In this document: positions 29,807-40,097 of the stretch, in pieces
How the letters are laid out: each line of letters opens with the position of its first letter
Position numbering within the stretch: position 1 is the stretch's first letter
Source: Asparagopsis taxiformis
Lineage: Eukaryota > Rhodophyta > Florideophyceae > Bonnemaisoniales > Bonnemaisoniaceae
Reading direction: 5' to 3'
NCBI GenBank assembly: GCA_030407315.1
Contig: JALQPE010001728.1
Coordinates: 62,001-126,000, forward strand
DNA: 64,000 nucleotides
Notes under the pieces: model-generated
Databases searched by the model: none
Told to the model about the DNA's origin: nothing
The model's input: only the letters and a program-made list of their open reading frames with translations
Position numbers and translations under genes: made by a program

Positions 29807-31159
29807 CGAGTGGTGGAGTGCCCCAGTTGTTGTACATATTTGGATGTGGTTGTAGTAGTGTGGATGATGCTGAAATGTTGTTGCAGTTGTATATGGAATT
29901 GAATTGTGTACAAAGAGAGTTTGTGGAGAAGCTTTATCTCATCTTTATAAATGTAATGTTTTATCCTTGAGTTGCTTTTGGCGCAAGTTGCATGGATGTC
30001 CACCGTACATATTGGGCTGTGGTCCACTATGGAGTTTTGACAACCTAGTAAGAGTTTTACATTTTAGTGTTGGGGGCTCTCAACAATGTCCATACCCTCA
30101 AACAATAGAGAGTATCCCGTCAAACCTTTTGTTGTCATCTTCATGCTAGACCCAAATTTGTAGACGAACTTTAGTTGCTGTAAGAAACAGTGTCTCCATG
30201 ATCTCACAAACTAAATTAGTCCTACAAATCCTACCGTCTATATCCACACTGTCTACTACCACAATGTGCAATGTGCACTAGGAAGCGCTGATGAATATTT
30301 CATTTGAAAAAGAATCCAAACTCATATTTGTACGTGGTCTGCTGATCATGATAGGGATGTTGAAATGTGTCTAACTGTAAACCAAGGGTGGAAGCGGTTT
30401 GTTGCCAAATTTGTCTGTTATTGAACAAATAGACACCAACAGCACGCTAGATTGACCTCATATTACAGAACATAGATGTTAATGGTTTGTTGGAACGATA
30501 TTTTGGACGCAGTTGAACGAAGTATGTGGTAATAATACGCTGACGTTGGCTTGTGAGATCTTATTCAATTTGAAACACTTTCTTGGTTTCGCTGACAGTC
30601 GTAATAAGCAAGCGATGATTGTAGATGTACGAAGTGATCTTGTTTTCGTGCCTTATATCAAATTAAGTACAACACCAATCATACTCTACACTGTGCATGT
30701 AACATTATTAGCGGCCTGGCAAATGAGTCGAGGCTCAAACAGTAAGAGATCATTGTTTGAATCCCTAGCTAGACAGACGTGATGTAGAATAGTTCCCAGC
30801 CATCCAAGCTTGCAATAATGTTTGGTATCTATAATTCACGACATCACGACGCTGTTATCGCACATGATCAAGACAACAGTGACACGTGCAAAGATTCGCG
30901 AATATTGCGCCCATTACAAGAGTCAACAGAGCAGTGCTGAACGCGTTTGTAGAATTGTGTCGGTGACTATTTCGTTGTACATGTGTCCCGGAGTTCCGTT
31001 CGCTTATCTCATACGCCATCATCTCGCATTTCCACTTTCTGCATCTTCATGCCCGCCGGACTGCAGCACACTTTTCTACCCAAGTCATTCGTACATCCCA
31101 TGAACCTGTAAATCCTCCAACGTCTTGTTGCTGATAATTTTTGAAACCGGAGCTCCACG
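29807..31159. other. 1.35-kb AT-rich spacer
   Basis: No gene recognised. Short frames are not supported by composition or motifs. Confidence 0.4.
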
Positions 31160-32032
31160 ATGCCGAATCTGATCTGGTCTAGTTGTACAGGGCCCGTCGA
31201 TTCGCCCCTCCAACTTGTTGCTAATTTGCGAGACGGCTGTCCAACCAAGCAACAGATCACTCCGTTGTCCGATCTGCGTTTTGTGCTTTGCTGCTGTCTC
31301 GTCTATCTAACGATCGTAGCGCTTTTGAGCTCCATTTATAACAAGAATGGCGCAAGTTTTGCCCGCAATATTTGGTTTATACGCTTGGCAAGTGCGCACA
31401 ACATATTCCTTTCCTTCGCATCCCTTGTCATGAATATCGGCGTATCTATCGCGATGTTCAACGCCTCCAAATTCGAAGGAATCACCGCAACAATATGCAC
31501 CTGGCGCGATAGGCAACCGCCTGTAATTCCAAACGAGTTGCAGTTTTGGTTGTATGTGTTCTACGTCAGTAAGTTTTACGAGCTCTTCGACACCGTCTTG
31601 TTAATTCTGCGTGGCAAGCCGTTGACCTTATTGCATGTTTGGCATCATACGACTGTTATGCTGGAATCATGGGCTTTTCTGGAATTTGGTGTCACTATTT
31701 CTGTGTATGGTATGTGGTTTAATACGCTCGTGCATGTGTTTATGTATGCATACTATGCGGCGGCATTGCTCAGGGTACAATTTCCAATGAAGAAGCTTAT
31801 CACTATGACGCAGATTGTGCAGTTCATCACTGGATTTTGCAGCCTTGTTCCGTTCACATATTACAATTCGCAGCGAACTGGTTGCACCGGTGCTTGGGGT
31901 CTTGCGATTGCAGGGTGTCTCAATGCATCTTACCTAATCTTGTTCGTACAATTTTTCCGGAGAGCGTATACCACCAAGTCGTTGAAACCTAAAATGACAT
32001 CCTTTGCTAGCAAAGTAAAGAAACTTGCGTAA
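31160..32032 (+). CDS. ELO-family very-long-chain fatty-acid elongase
   Basis: 290 residues with about seven membrane helices. The catalytic histidine box LLHVWHHTTVM (HxxHH) is present, preceded by YVSKFYELFDTVLLILRGK and followed by NTLVHVFMYAYYAAA, all hallmark ELO segments. These enzymes condense malonyl-CoA with acyl-CoA at the ER as the first step of each elongation cycle, for polyunsaturated or saturated very long chains. The C-terminus KVKKLA is a dilysine-like ER retrieval signal (lysine at -3 and -4). The ATG at 31160 sits in CACGATGCC. Substrate range is not determined. Confidence 0.95.
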   Translation: MPNLIWSSCTGPVDSPLQLVANLRDGCPTKQQITPLSDLRFVLCCCLVYLTIVALLSSIYNKNGASFARNIWFIRLASAHNIFLSFASLVMNIGVSIAMFNASKFEGITATICTWRDRQPPVIPNELQFWLYVFYVSKFYELFDTVLLILRGKPLTLLHVWHHTTVMLESWAFLEFGVTISVYGMWFNTLVHVFMYAYYAAALLRVQFPMKKLITMTQIVQFITGFCSLVPFTYYNSQRTGCTGAWGLAIAGCLNASYLILFVQFFRRAYTTKSLKPKMTSFASKVKKLA

Positions 32033-32185
32033 TCTGCGATGCTCTCATGCAGAGCGATAGAATCGTATCGCTCACATTCGTTCCAATTTATTCTGTACAT
32101 ATTGTTACAATAGCATTGTAAAGTTAGTCTTGCGGTGAAGCAAGTAGGAAATATATCGTAGTGGCATTAAGCGTCCCATAGCTGC

Positions 32186-35100
32186 TTACTGACTGTCATC
32201 TGTATCAGAAGCGTTCCACACGGAATCTGAAAGCGATCGACTAACTCTGCGACTTGCAGATTCGATGTTGGCTTTGGGAGTTGTTGATTCTGATTGCAGT
32301 ACATAGTTCCCGTTCACGCGAATGCGGTTGTTTCGCGTTGATTTCCGCCCATCATTTGCATCCGGGCTTGCAATTTCAGAGGAATCGGAAGAACTCCTCG
32401 GTTTCGATGACGTCACTTCCAGTGACGCACTGTTCACTGCAGACGGAGAAATAACATTAGACTTCGGAGCGCTGTCGTGTGTCCCTTCAAAATTGTTTCC
32501 CTCGACAGCGTTGGTAACACCATATGTGTTATCTATTGTAGCATTCATTGCTCTTACTTCTTCCTTGAGATTCCCGGCCGAAACTTCAGATATGTTCTTT
32601 TCTGGCATAGCCGCAGGCGAGGAATCAGACACATGGCTATTCCATGAGGTCGTTGATGTTACACTGATAAACGAGGAATCCACATCAAACCGTTGCTGTC
32701 CCTTCGAACGCCCTTCAGAAGAAAGTTGATAAAGGATCACAAACTTTGACAAGTTGTATCGGCCCGGGCTGCTCAACACAGCCGTCAAACACAAATTCCG
32801 TTCGGCGCCAGGCGGCAAGGGGTTTAACGAAATTGACACATCGCCAGCCCAAAATCGCCCGCGGTCACCGTCGGCAACACCTCCGCCAGGTGATGCTACG
32901 AAAGAAACATCCATGAGATCCTGTGACACATTCTTCACATAAACATCAACGGGAACTATAGCTGGCAAACCTGTTATAGGTGCTTCCTGCTCTGTAGAAT
33001 GTGAGGAGTTCTGTCCAACACCGAAAAAGTCATGCTCTATTGATTTGGCATGAATGACCTTCACTTCAAGAGGCAGATTGTTTGCTTTCTCTTCGATTGC
33101 CGGTAGACTTTCGTGAGAGAGAGTATCATTCATCCCAGTCAAGTCCAAAATTGGAGCGACTGGTCCATGCGTCGGAACGCTATATCTATGAGTACTGATC
33201 CATTGCAAGGGCTCAACCGGAGGAATATACATGTCACCTGATATCCCTCTTGTGCTCCTCCAGCTGACGGCAACGTACGCCACCTCTTTGACCCGCCGTG
33301 AAGGCAAATTATGTAACATCTGTGAACTTTGATTCGAACAAATGACATAGTGAGATGATGCCTGCGATGAAAGAGACCGAGTGTGCTTTGAGTGCAAATT
33401 AGAATGCTCATTATTAGATTGAGTCGAATCAGATCCCTGCAATTCCCTTCCCCATTTCTTTGACAGAGAAATCGTCTCAGTCTGCCACGCAGCTTGATCC
33501 AGAGCATTTGTCTCCTTGAAACTAGAATAGATTTCTTCTTCAAGTACGATCATTGCAAAAACAGTCGCTGTTTCATTAGCTCTTAGAAAGCAGGCCGAAG
33601 GAGAGATTTCATCTTCCGCATGATTATCGGGTATGTCTGGAGCGGGTAAAAGTACTGGCTTCCAGCCCATCCGGGAGGTAACTGTGATATGGGTAACTTC
33701 ATAAGAATCGTTTTCTACCGAATTGAGAGAGCCATGCTCGACTTCAAGGCCTAAAAGGATACCTTTGTATTTGTTGTTTCCGTCTTGTAAGACATCACGG
33801 TCAACCTCACGTATAAATCGGGGTGATACTTTAACGCTCGGCTTCACCCTGAAGCGGGCGTTAACCCGGCATATTCTGCTTCTTTCCAAGCCATACGCGA
33901 GTGCGACTCGTACTGAACAGGTTACAGTATTTGCGTCAGATTCCGCACCTTTCCCATTTTTCTGGTTCTTCACGTTGGCATTGAGACTAGACCGCTGACT
34001 GAATGCGTTGTTCGAAACTGCAGCTTTCAGCCACACAACTAGCTCCGTAACCTCTCCTGGTTGCAAAGGCAGTCGTATCCATGCAGCAACAATTGGTTCA
34101 CCACGCTGAACCAGAGTATCATCCATGCCAATTGCATAGATGCCATTATCGGTGGCATTGTTCACCAGTTCACCGACGTCAATAAATATAGTCTGAGGAG
34201 TCCCAATCCGAATAACAACGTCCTCAAGTGGAACTTGGCCCTCATTCTTGATGATAAGTCTCCCTTCTCGTTTCTCCCCCGCACTCAAGTTGAAGTCATT
34301 TACCTCCTCGAGACTTCCATCGTTTGACCGATATTTGAGGAGTGCGGAAATTTTTGGGGCTGCGGGAACTAATCGGAGCAGCAACGAATCGTCTTTGGCG
34401 TACATCGGCGTCTCGCTTGCGCGTTGACGACGGGTGTCGTTGAGGCGCCGCCCTCGCCTTTCCAACAGTCCAAACCCGGGAGCACCTGGTGATGTAGCTT
34501 GCTGTGGCACGCCTCCGATGCCGACGGTAAACCTCCACGAAAGACCGATGAACTGCAAATTTCCTGATCGTAGCGGTTTTACTTTTATGGCCACATTGTG
34601 AGAGGAACATGGTCCGAGCGTAACATTGTCTGTAGGAATGAACTCTACCGAACAATCTTGCTCTGATATCTTATCCTCTTCACCTGTACGACTTGTCACG
34701 GAAGTAAAGCATTGGCCGTCGAGAAGGACGACGGCAGTGAGATTATTGACGAAGACCGGGAATTGCAATGGATTTCGCAAGGTTACATGGAGAACTACGA
34801 GTTCTCCAACAACAGCTCCGCGCTCCAATAAAGACTGACTTTTCCGTTGCTTTCTCTTGGAATCGGCCACATCCCGCATCCTCTTTATTTTCATCTCAAG
34901 AGACCCGCCAGGATCATTTCTATCGCCGCGCTCTCTCTTCTTACGCAGCATAGCTATTGCGGTTTCCACACGCTTCTCTCTTTTCGGAGGTGTCTCGGAT
35001 GTCGATTTTCTCAGCAACCCAAAGTATTCGCAATCCTCGAGAACGTCATCTTCCAAAGAATCCCATGCGCGATCCGACCCAGTGCGCGAGTCATACGTTT

Positions 35101-36838
35101 CCATTCTGGTCAGATTTTTCTCAACAAGCGGAAACATTGCTCCGGCATCCCATCGTTTCTCCATGGAGGTGAGCGCGCCTTTGACGACCGCAGATAGGAA
35201 CCCTTGAATGGCACTACTTTGCAGTTCGACGTCCATCGTTTCGTCCGTGGTCGACATGACCTGAACGAAATGAGCGGCGGCGCGCGCATAGTTTTCCTGC
35301 GAAAGCTCAGCAACTCCAAACATGACTTCCAGATTGTCGCGGACACTCGAACGGAGCAAGGCACTTTCATCAACGTTGCGTCCAATACAAGCAGCAGCGG
35401 CATTGAGCTTCACTTTCGAAAATCTCGCAGCAGCGAGAAAAGCGTACAATGACGAACGTCTGCGCTTTTTTAGAGCGGCATATGCCTCGCTACACGACGT
35501 ATACAAAATTGCAATGGCGGCCTCTAGGAAGGAGTTGGGTGCTGCTGAATTGGTCAAGGGGAACACAGAGTATTTTCCGGGTTGCATTGCGTCTACGGCA
35601 CGAATAATTACTCCGGCAGCACTATCTGGAAAGCCGGCTTCGTTGCAAAAGGAAATCGCACGGATTGCGGCGCGGACGGCTAGTTCACGACGACCGGCAC
35701 GAGAGTAGGTGTCAATTGCATTTTCCAGTGCATTGCCAACACCCTGCTTGGACCCGTCGACCAAGGCTAGAGAGAGCGCATACATTTCCAATGCGGCTGC
35801 TTCGTGAACAAGGGCTGCGCCTGTCAGAGAACGCAGATCATATTGAAGGAGACGATAGGTATCCATGGCATCATTGTATCTTGCGGACAACATATAGAGA
35901 TCGGCCAAGCGACGGGTGAGCGCTTCCAGAGAGTCTGAAGCAAACTGTGGTGTGGGAACACCAGCGCTACCAACGGAGACTCTTCTCCTTTGACGAACTT
36001 CCGAAACCGACTGGTTTGCATGTGGGGTGTGTTCCATCGCGATCTGCGAGGGCGGCTGATCGACGGCGGCGGAAGAGAAAGTATCAGCATCCGATTGCAA
36101 CTGAGGTTTGCGGACAGGAACGCCGGTAATATTAGCACTGAGCCAACCACGAAAGGTCGAACGGGAAGCGCGTCGCAAACGATCAACATCATGAGCAATC
36201 TGGTCAACCAACGACGCGAGTCTATGACTAACAATTTGGACCACGAGCTTTGTAAATGACGCAGCGGAATGCAATTCATCAGATCGCAACACAAGCATAT
36301 GCACCTGGTCGTCTCCATACGCGGCGCGCACGGACGACAGCGCGGCATCAGCGGCGGAAAGATCCTGTCTAGAATCTGCGCGTTGCACGAGCAGCACGTG
36401 CGGGGGCGCGGAGGCTTGCACCAGCGAGTTGGCGGCGAGACTGGAGAGTGTACGGAGCAGATTAGTCTGGCCGACCCAGACGGCGAGCAGGACGAGCGGC
36501 GGGGCGGACAGATGGTCATGATCTGTAATCGCGGTGACGGATTCCAGCGCCTGCGCGTAGGCGGCGAGAAGGTTGGTGGAATTACGCGTCGCGACGGACG
36601 CACGTAGAGTGGTGTCGAGTTTTCGTGAAGCGTCCGCCCAGATCGTCGGGGCAAAGTAGGAGGCGGGCTGGAATTGCAATGCGGGCTTGCAATGCGTCGA
36701 CATCGACGCGGTGAGTAATGAGATTAGCGTGCGATGCTCGTCGGATACGGTGCGGATTACCGCGTCGCAATCAAGCGTCGATTGCACGCAGACTTTGGGG
36801 ACGTAGCGAGCGGCTGTTTCGGCCTTGAAACGCTCCAT
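32186..36838 (-). CDS. TRS85: TRAPPIII subunit TRAPPC8/Trs85-like
   Basis: A 1,550-residue protein in one exon. The N-terminal part (about 1-280) begins with a segment that fits TRAPPC8 (RYVPKVCVQSTLDCDAVI). The diagnostic helical repeat region starts near 320, with RRLADLYMLSARYNDAMDTY followed by RLLQYDLRS. A later stretch (SLYAFLAAARFSK) matches the TRAPPC8 solenoid. The middle and C-terminal parts are strand-rich, Ig-like (for example LIIKNEGQVPLEDVVIRIG). The last 200 residues are serine-rich and low complexity. Trs85 directs the TRAPPIII exchange factor for Rab1/Ypt1 to autophagy and early Golgi membranes. Assignment to TRAPPC8 rather than TRAPPC9 is by eye. Convergent with the ELO gene. 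Confidence 0.8.
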   Translation of the reverse strand: MERFKAETAARYVPKVCVQSTLDCDAVIRTVSDEHRTLISLLTASMSTHCKPALQFQPASYFAPTIWADASRKLDTTLRASVATRNSTNLLAAYAQALESVTAITDHDHLSAPPLVLLAVWVGQTNLLRTLSSLAANSLVQASAPPHVLLVQRADSRQDLSAADAALSSVRAAYGDDQVHMLVLRSDELHSAASFTKLVVQIVSHRLASLVDQIAHDVDRLRRASRSTFRGWLSANITGVPVRKPQLQSDADTFSSAAVDQPPSQIAMEHTPHANQSVSEVRQRRRVSVGSAGVPTPQFASDSLEALTRRLADLYMLSARYNDAMDTYRLLQYDLRSLTGAALVHEAAALEMYALSLALVDGSKQGVGNALENAIDTYSRAGRRELAVRAAIRAISFCNEAGFPDSAAGVIIRAVDAMQPGKYSVFPLTNSAAPNSFLEAAIAILYTSCSEAYAALKKRRRSSLYAFLAAARFSKVKLNAAAACIGRNVDESALLRSSVRDNLEVMFGVAELSQENYARAAAHFVQVMSTTDETMDVELQSSAIQGFLSAVVKGALTSMEKRWDAGAMFPLVEKNLTRMETYDSRTGSDRAWDSLEDDVLEDCEYFGLLRKSTSETPPKREKRVETAIAMLRKKRERGDRNDPGGSLEMKIKRMRDVADSKRKQRKSQSLLERGAVVGELVVLHVTLRNPLQFPVFVNNLTAVVLLDGQCFTSVTSRTGEEDKISEQDCSVEFIPTDNVTLGPCSSHNVAIKVKPLRSGNLQFIGLSWRFTVGIGGVPQQATSPGAPGFGLLERRGRRLNDTRRQRASETPMYAKDDSLLLRLVPAAPKISALLKYRSNDGSLEEVNDFNLSAGEKREGRLIIKNEGQVPLEDVVIRIGTPQTIFIDVGELVNNATDNGIYAIGMDDTLVQRGEPIVAAWIRLPLQPGEVTELVVWLKAAVSNNAFSQRSSLNANVKNQKNGKGAESDANTVTCSVRVALAYGLERSRICRVNARFRVKPSVKVSPRFIREVDRDVLQDGNNKYKGILLGLEVEHGSLNSVENDSYEVTHITVTSRMGWKPVLLPAPDIPDNHAEDEISPSACFLRANETATVFAMIVLEEEIYSSFKETNALDQAAWQTETISLSKKWGRELQGSDSTQSNNEHSNLHSKHTRSLSSQASSHYVICSNQSSQMLHNLPSRRVKEVAYVAVSWRSTRGISGDMYIPPVEPLQWISTHRYSVPTHGPVAPILDLTGMNDTLSHESLPAIEEKANNLPLEVKVIHAKSIEHDFFGVGQNSSHSTEQEAPITGLPAIVPVDVYVKNVSQDLMDVSFVASPGGGVADGDRGRFWAGDVSISLNPLPPGAERNLCLTAVLSSPGRYNLSKFVILYQLSSEGRSKGQQRFDVDSSFISVTSTTSWNSHVSDSSPAAMPEKNISEVSAGNLKEEVRAMNATIDNTYGVTNAVEGNNFEGTHDSAPKSNVISPSAVNSASLEVTSSKPRSSSDSSEIASPDANDGRKSTRNNRIRVNGNYVLQSESTTPKANIESASRRVSRSLSDSVWNASDTDDSQ

Positions 36839-37446
36839 GGTTGTGCCGGGTATCGCGTCGGGACGGGCGAGTCGTCGACGTCGAACGGTGCGCGGTGGAG
36901 TGGATTGAATTTTGTGGCGTGGCTGGAGTGAGAATATTTTTCATTTCGGCGCAGCGCGTGTGGTGCGAAATTTCAGAGATTTTTATTGGAAAATTGATTT
37001 CGTCAGCGAAGATACCTTCGAGGGTAAATCGTCTGGACAACGACCGAATCGCTGCGACATTCGCTGCGAATACTATCGATGATTAGCTTCTTTATCAGCA
37101 CGATCCGATGCCAAGTACAAGTCACCGGAACGTGTCGCGTCCAATACCGAACACTTGCAATGTTAAACTCCGTGCGTCGAATTCCGCACACACGATAGCA
37201 TTCACATCATTACACGTGTACCCATTCAAGCAACACCAAGTCGACTCGGCGAGAAACGTCATGTAGAATCAATCGTCCACAGCCTCTTCATTCATTGGAT
37301 TGCAACAATCTCGTCACGAATCCCGTCCCTTCGATGCAAACACCGTGTCGCCAAATTTCTACTGCTCCCCACCTTGACGCCGTATAAAACGCGCGCACCG
37401 CCGCCCCGACCGCACGTGCAATGCATCGCCCCCATCCGCATCCAAA
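36839..37446. other. Divergent promoter region of TRS85 and the first OYE gene
   Basis: About 600 bases without a gene. A TATA box for the forward gene is listed separately. Confidence 0.45.
37383..37389 (+). promoter_or_regulatory. TATA box of OYE copy 1
   Basis: TATAAAA, 64 bases upstream of the ATG at 37447. The second copy has the same motif at exactly the same distance. Confidence 0.65.
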
Positions 37447-38607
37447 ATGGCCTATCCGACCCTATTATCGCCGCTGACCATCTCCGAAACGACCTATGCA
37501 AATCGCATCGCAATGGCGCCCATGTCGCGCGGACGCGCATCGGCCGATTTGAATCCGACCCAACTCATGGCGCAGTACTATGCCCAACGTGCATCTGCCG
37601 GCCTTGTGTTTACAGAAGGCACCAGTATCTCCGTGCAGGGGCGCGGCTTCTTCCGCGTCCCCGACGTGTTCACCGAACAGAACGCACAGGCCTGGAAGGC
37701 GAGCACGGACGCGGTTCATGCTCGTGGTGGGAAGATCTTTTGCCAACTGTGGCATGCCGGCGCCAGCAGTCATTCCTCGTTCAGAAAGGGTATTGAAGGC
37801 TTCGAAGGCGATCTCGCCCTTCCAGTTGCCCCAACTCCTTTCATTCGCGCCAGCCATTCGGGAAAACAGATGTACACCCCGCTGGAGGAGGATCCGGATA
37901 TCGAATTGCCGAGGGAACTTTCTACAGAGGAGGTCGAGGCAGTTGTCAAGGACTTTGGACAGGCGGCGCGTATTGCCAAAAAGTCTGGGTTTGATGGCGT
38001 GGAGTTGCATGGTGCTAATGGATTTCTAATTGATGAGTTTTTGCAAACTTGTACGAACAAGAGAACGGACAAGTATGGAGGATCGCTCGAGAATCGATTC
38101 AGGTTCCTCGATGAGATTGTTCAGGAGGTCCTCAACGTGTTCCCGGCAGATAAGATCAGTGTCAGAATCTCTCCAAACGGATCGTACAATGGCATGGGAT
38201 CGGATGATTATAGGGAGTCATTTTTGTACTTTGCCGAGAGGCTCAAGGAGTATAATCTCGGTATCCTCCATATCTGTATTGGACTTGGATTCGGTTTCCA
38301 TGAGAAGGGTGAGCCAATGACGCTGTCTGAATTCCGAAAGGTGTATCCGGGTGTGATCATGGGCAATGTGGGATACACACCGGAGAGTGCGGAGAAGGAG
38401 ATTGCGGATGGGAATGCGGACATGATATCGTTCGGCCGACCTTTTCTTGCCAACCCGGATTTTGTGGAACGTATCACTAACAACTATCCATTGGCGGATG
38501 TCCCAAGTCACGAAGTATTCTACTCGACAGCAAAGCAAATCCGTGGTGCCGAGGGCTTTACGGATTTCAAAACCATGGAGGCAGAAGTGACAAACGGTCA
38601 AAAGTAG
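37447..38607 (+). CDS. Old yellow enzyme family flavin ene-reductase, copy 1
   Basis: 386 residues, a complete FMN-binding TIM barrel. Visible features: NRIAMAPMSRGRA (start of the barrel), QLWHAG, HGANGFLIDEFLQ with the substrate-binding His-x-x-Asn pair (GVELHGANG), RISPNGSYNGM and SFGRPFLANPDF with the FMN phosphate site. The enzyme uses NAD(P)H to reduce activated C=C bonds; plant relatives include 12-oxophytodienoate reductases, but the physiological substrate here is unknown. No targeting signal is evident. It is followed by a tandem copy 365 bases downstream. DNA from about 38085 to 38455 is almost identical to the copy, unlike the 5' part. Confidence 0.93.
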   Translation: MAYPTLLSPLTISETTYANRIAMAPMSRGRASADLNPTQLMAQYYAQRASAGLVFTEGTSISVQGRGFFRVPDVFTEQNAQAWKASTDAVHARGGKIFCQLWHAGASSHSSFRKGIEGFEGDLALPVAPTPFIRASHSGKQMYTPLEEDPDIELPRELSTEEVEAVVKDFGQAARIAKKSGFDGVELHGANGFLIDEFLQTCTNKRTDKYGGSLENRFRFLDEIVQEVLNVFPADKISVRISPNGSYNGMGSDDYRESFLYFAERLKEYNLGILHICIGLGFGFHEKGEPMTLSEFRKVYPGVIMGNVGYTPESAEKEIADGNADMISFGRPFLANPDFVERITNNYPLADVPSHEVFYSTAKQIRGAEGFTDFKTMEAEVTNGQK

Positions 38608-38972
38608 ATAGGATTGAATTGACTTGAAGAATACGTAAACTTAACAACGTCATCGCATCATCCACACTGCCAGATCATATACAACCGGCACGTGCCAGGC
38701 AACACACCGCTTGCTCAACAAGTAAAATTACCCATTCAAATCTCAAACACATCATATATTTTCTCTACCACGTCCAATAATCCACACACGTGCACGCCAT
38801 GTGTCCGTGCGTCAAAACGCACATCCAATCGACGCGCAACAACCGATAACCGACGCGTTCCTCAATCACCATCCCCGCAACCACCCCAAGCTGCCCGTTC
38901 ACAAACTCTATAAAACCATCTCACCGCAGCCAAACCGACGCATGCGCGCATCATCGAGCGCATCCCGCCAAA
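38608..38972. other. Spacer and promoter between the two OYE copies
   Basis: Contains the TATA box of copy 2; otherwise no gene. Confidence 0.5.
38909..38915 (+). promoter_or_regulatory. TATA box of OYE copy 2
   Basis: TATAAAA, 64 bases upstream of the ATG at 38973, the same spacing as copy 1. Confidence 0.65.
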
Positions 38973-40097
38973 ATGGCGCATCCAAATCTACTATCCCCGA
39001 TCACGATCGGCGGCACCACCTACGCCAATCGCATCGCCATGGCGCCCATGTCGCGCGGGCGCGCATCAGCCTCTCTGAACGCGACGCAGATCATGGCCGA
39101 TTACTACTCCCAACGCGCGTCGGCCGGCCTCATCTTCACGGAGGGCACCAGCATCTCCATCCAGGGTCGCGGCTGGTTCCGGGCGCCCGACGTGTTCACG
39201 GAGGACAACGCACAGGCGTGGAAGTTGACGACTGACGCCGTGCATGCGCGCGGCGGGAAGATTTTCTGCCAATTATGGCATGCCGGGCGTGGTAGTCACT
39301 CCTCGTTCCGCACCGGTATTGAAGGTTTCGAGGGCGATCTCGCCCTTCCAGTTGCCCCGAGCGCTGTCATCAGACCCAGCCATGGTGGGAAGCAGATGTA
39401 CACCCCGCTGGAAGAGGATCCGGATATTGAGACGCCTAGGCCGCTTTCTACAGAGGAGGTCGAGGCTATCGTCAAGGATTTCGGACATGCGGCCCAAACA
39501 GCTAAGGACGCCGGCTTTGATGGCGTGGAGATTCATGGTGCTAATGGATATCTTATTGATGAGTTTTTGCAATCTTGTTCGAACGAGAGAACGGACAAGT
39601 ATGGGGGTTCGTTTCAGAATCGATTCAGGTTCCTCGATGAGATTGTTCAGGAGGTCCTCAACGTGTTCCCGGCAGATAAGATCAGTGTCAGAATCTCTCC
39701 AAACGGGTCGTACAATGGCATGGGATCGGATGATTATAGGGAGTCATTCTTGTACTATGCCGAGAGGCTAAAAGAGTATAATCTCGGTATCCTCCATATC
39801 TGTATTGGACTTGGATTCGGTTTCCATGAGAAGGGTGAGCCAATGACGCTGTCTGAATTCCGAAAGGTGTATCCTGGTGTGATCATGGGCAATGTGGGAT
39901 ACACACCGGAGAGTGCGGAGAAAGAGATTGCGGATGGGAATGCGGACATGATATCGTTTGGTCGGCCGTATCTGGGGACTCCGGATCTAGTGGAACGAGT
40001 TACGAAAGGGGAGGCATTGTGTGATCCGCCAAGTCACGAACTATTCTACTCGACGGGGAAGAACATTGTCGGTGCGGAGGGATATTCGGAACTGTAG
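38973..40097 (+). CDS. Old yellow enzyme family flavin ene-reductase, copy 2
   Basis: 374 residues, same fold as copy 1: NRIAMAPMSRGRA, QLWHAGRGSHSSF, VEIHGANGYLIDEFLQ, RISPNGSYNGM and SFGRPYLGTPDL. It ends 12 residues earlier (AEGYSEL) than copy 1. The first 190 codons differ clearly from copy 1, including many synonymous sites, while about 39620-39965 is nearly identical. Product and reaction as for copy 1; differences cluster in the N-terminal half and the extreme C-terminus, where substrate specificity could diverge (inference). Confidence 0.93.
   Translation: MAHPNLLSPITIGGTTYANRIAMAPMSRGRASASLNATQIMADYYSQRASAGLIFTEGTSISIQGRGWFRAPDVFTEDNAQAWKLTTDAVHARGGKIFCQLWHAGRGSHSSFRTGIEGFEGDLALPVAPSAVIRPSHGGKQMYTPLEEDPDIETPRPLSTEEVEAIVKDFGHAAQTAKDAGFDGVEIHGANGYLIDEFLQSCSNERTDKYGGSFQNRFRFLDEIVQEVLNVFPADKISVRISPNGSYNGMGSDDYRESFLYYAERLKEYNLGILHICIGLGFGFHEKGEPMTLSEFRKVYPGVIMGNVGYTPESAEKEIADGNADMISFGRPYLGTPDLVERVTKGEALCDPPSHELFYSTGKNIVGAEGYSEL

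Noticed and set aside
30715..30780. tRNA-like B-box sequence (GTTTGAATCCC)
   Set aside because: No acceptor or anticodon stems can be paired around it.
35824..36654. 276-codon minus frame inside TRS85
   Set aside because: Out of frame with TRS85, R/P/S/C-rich, no domain.
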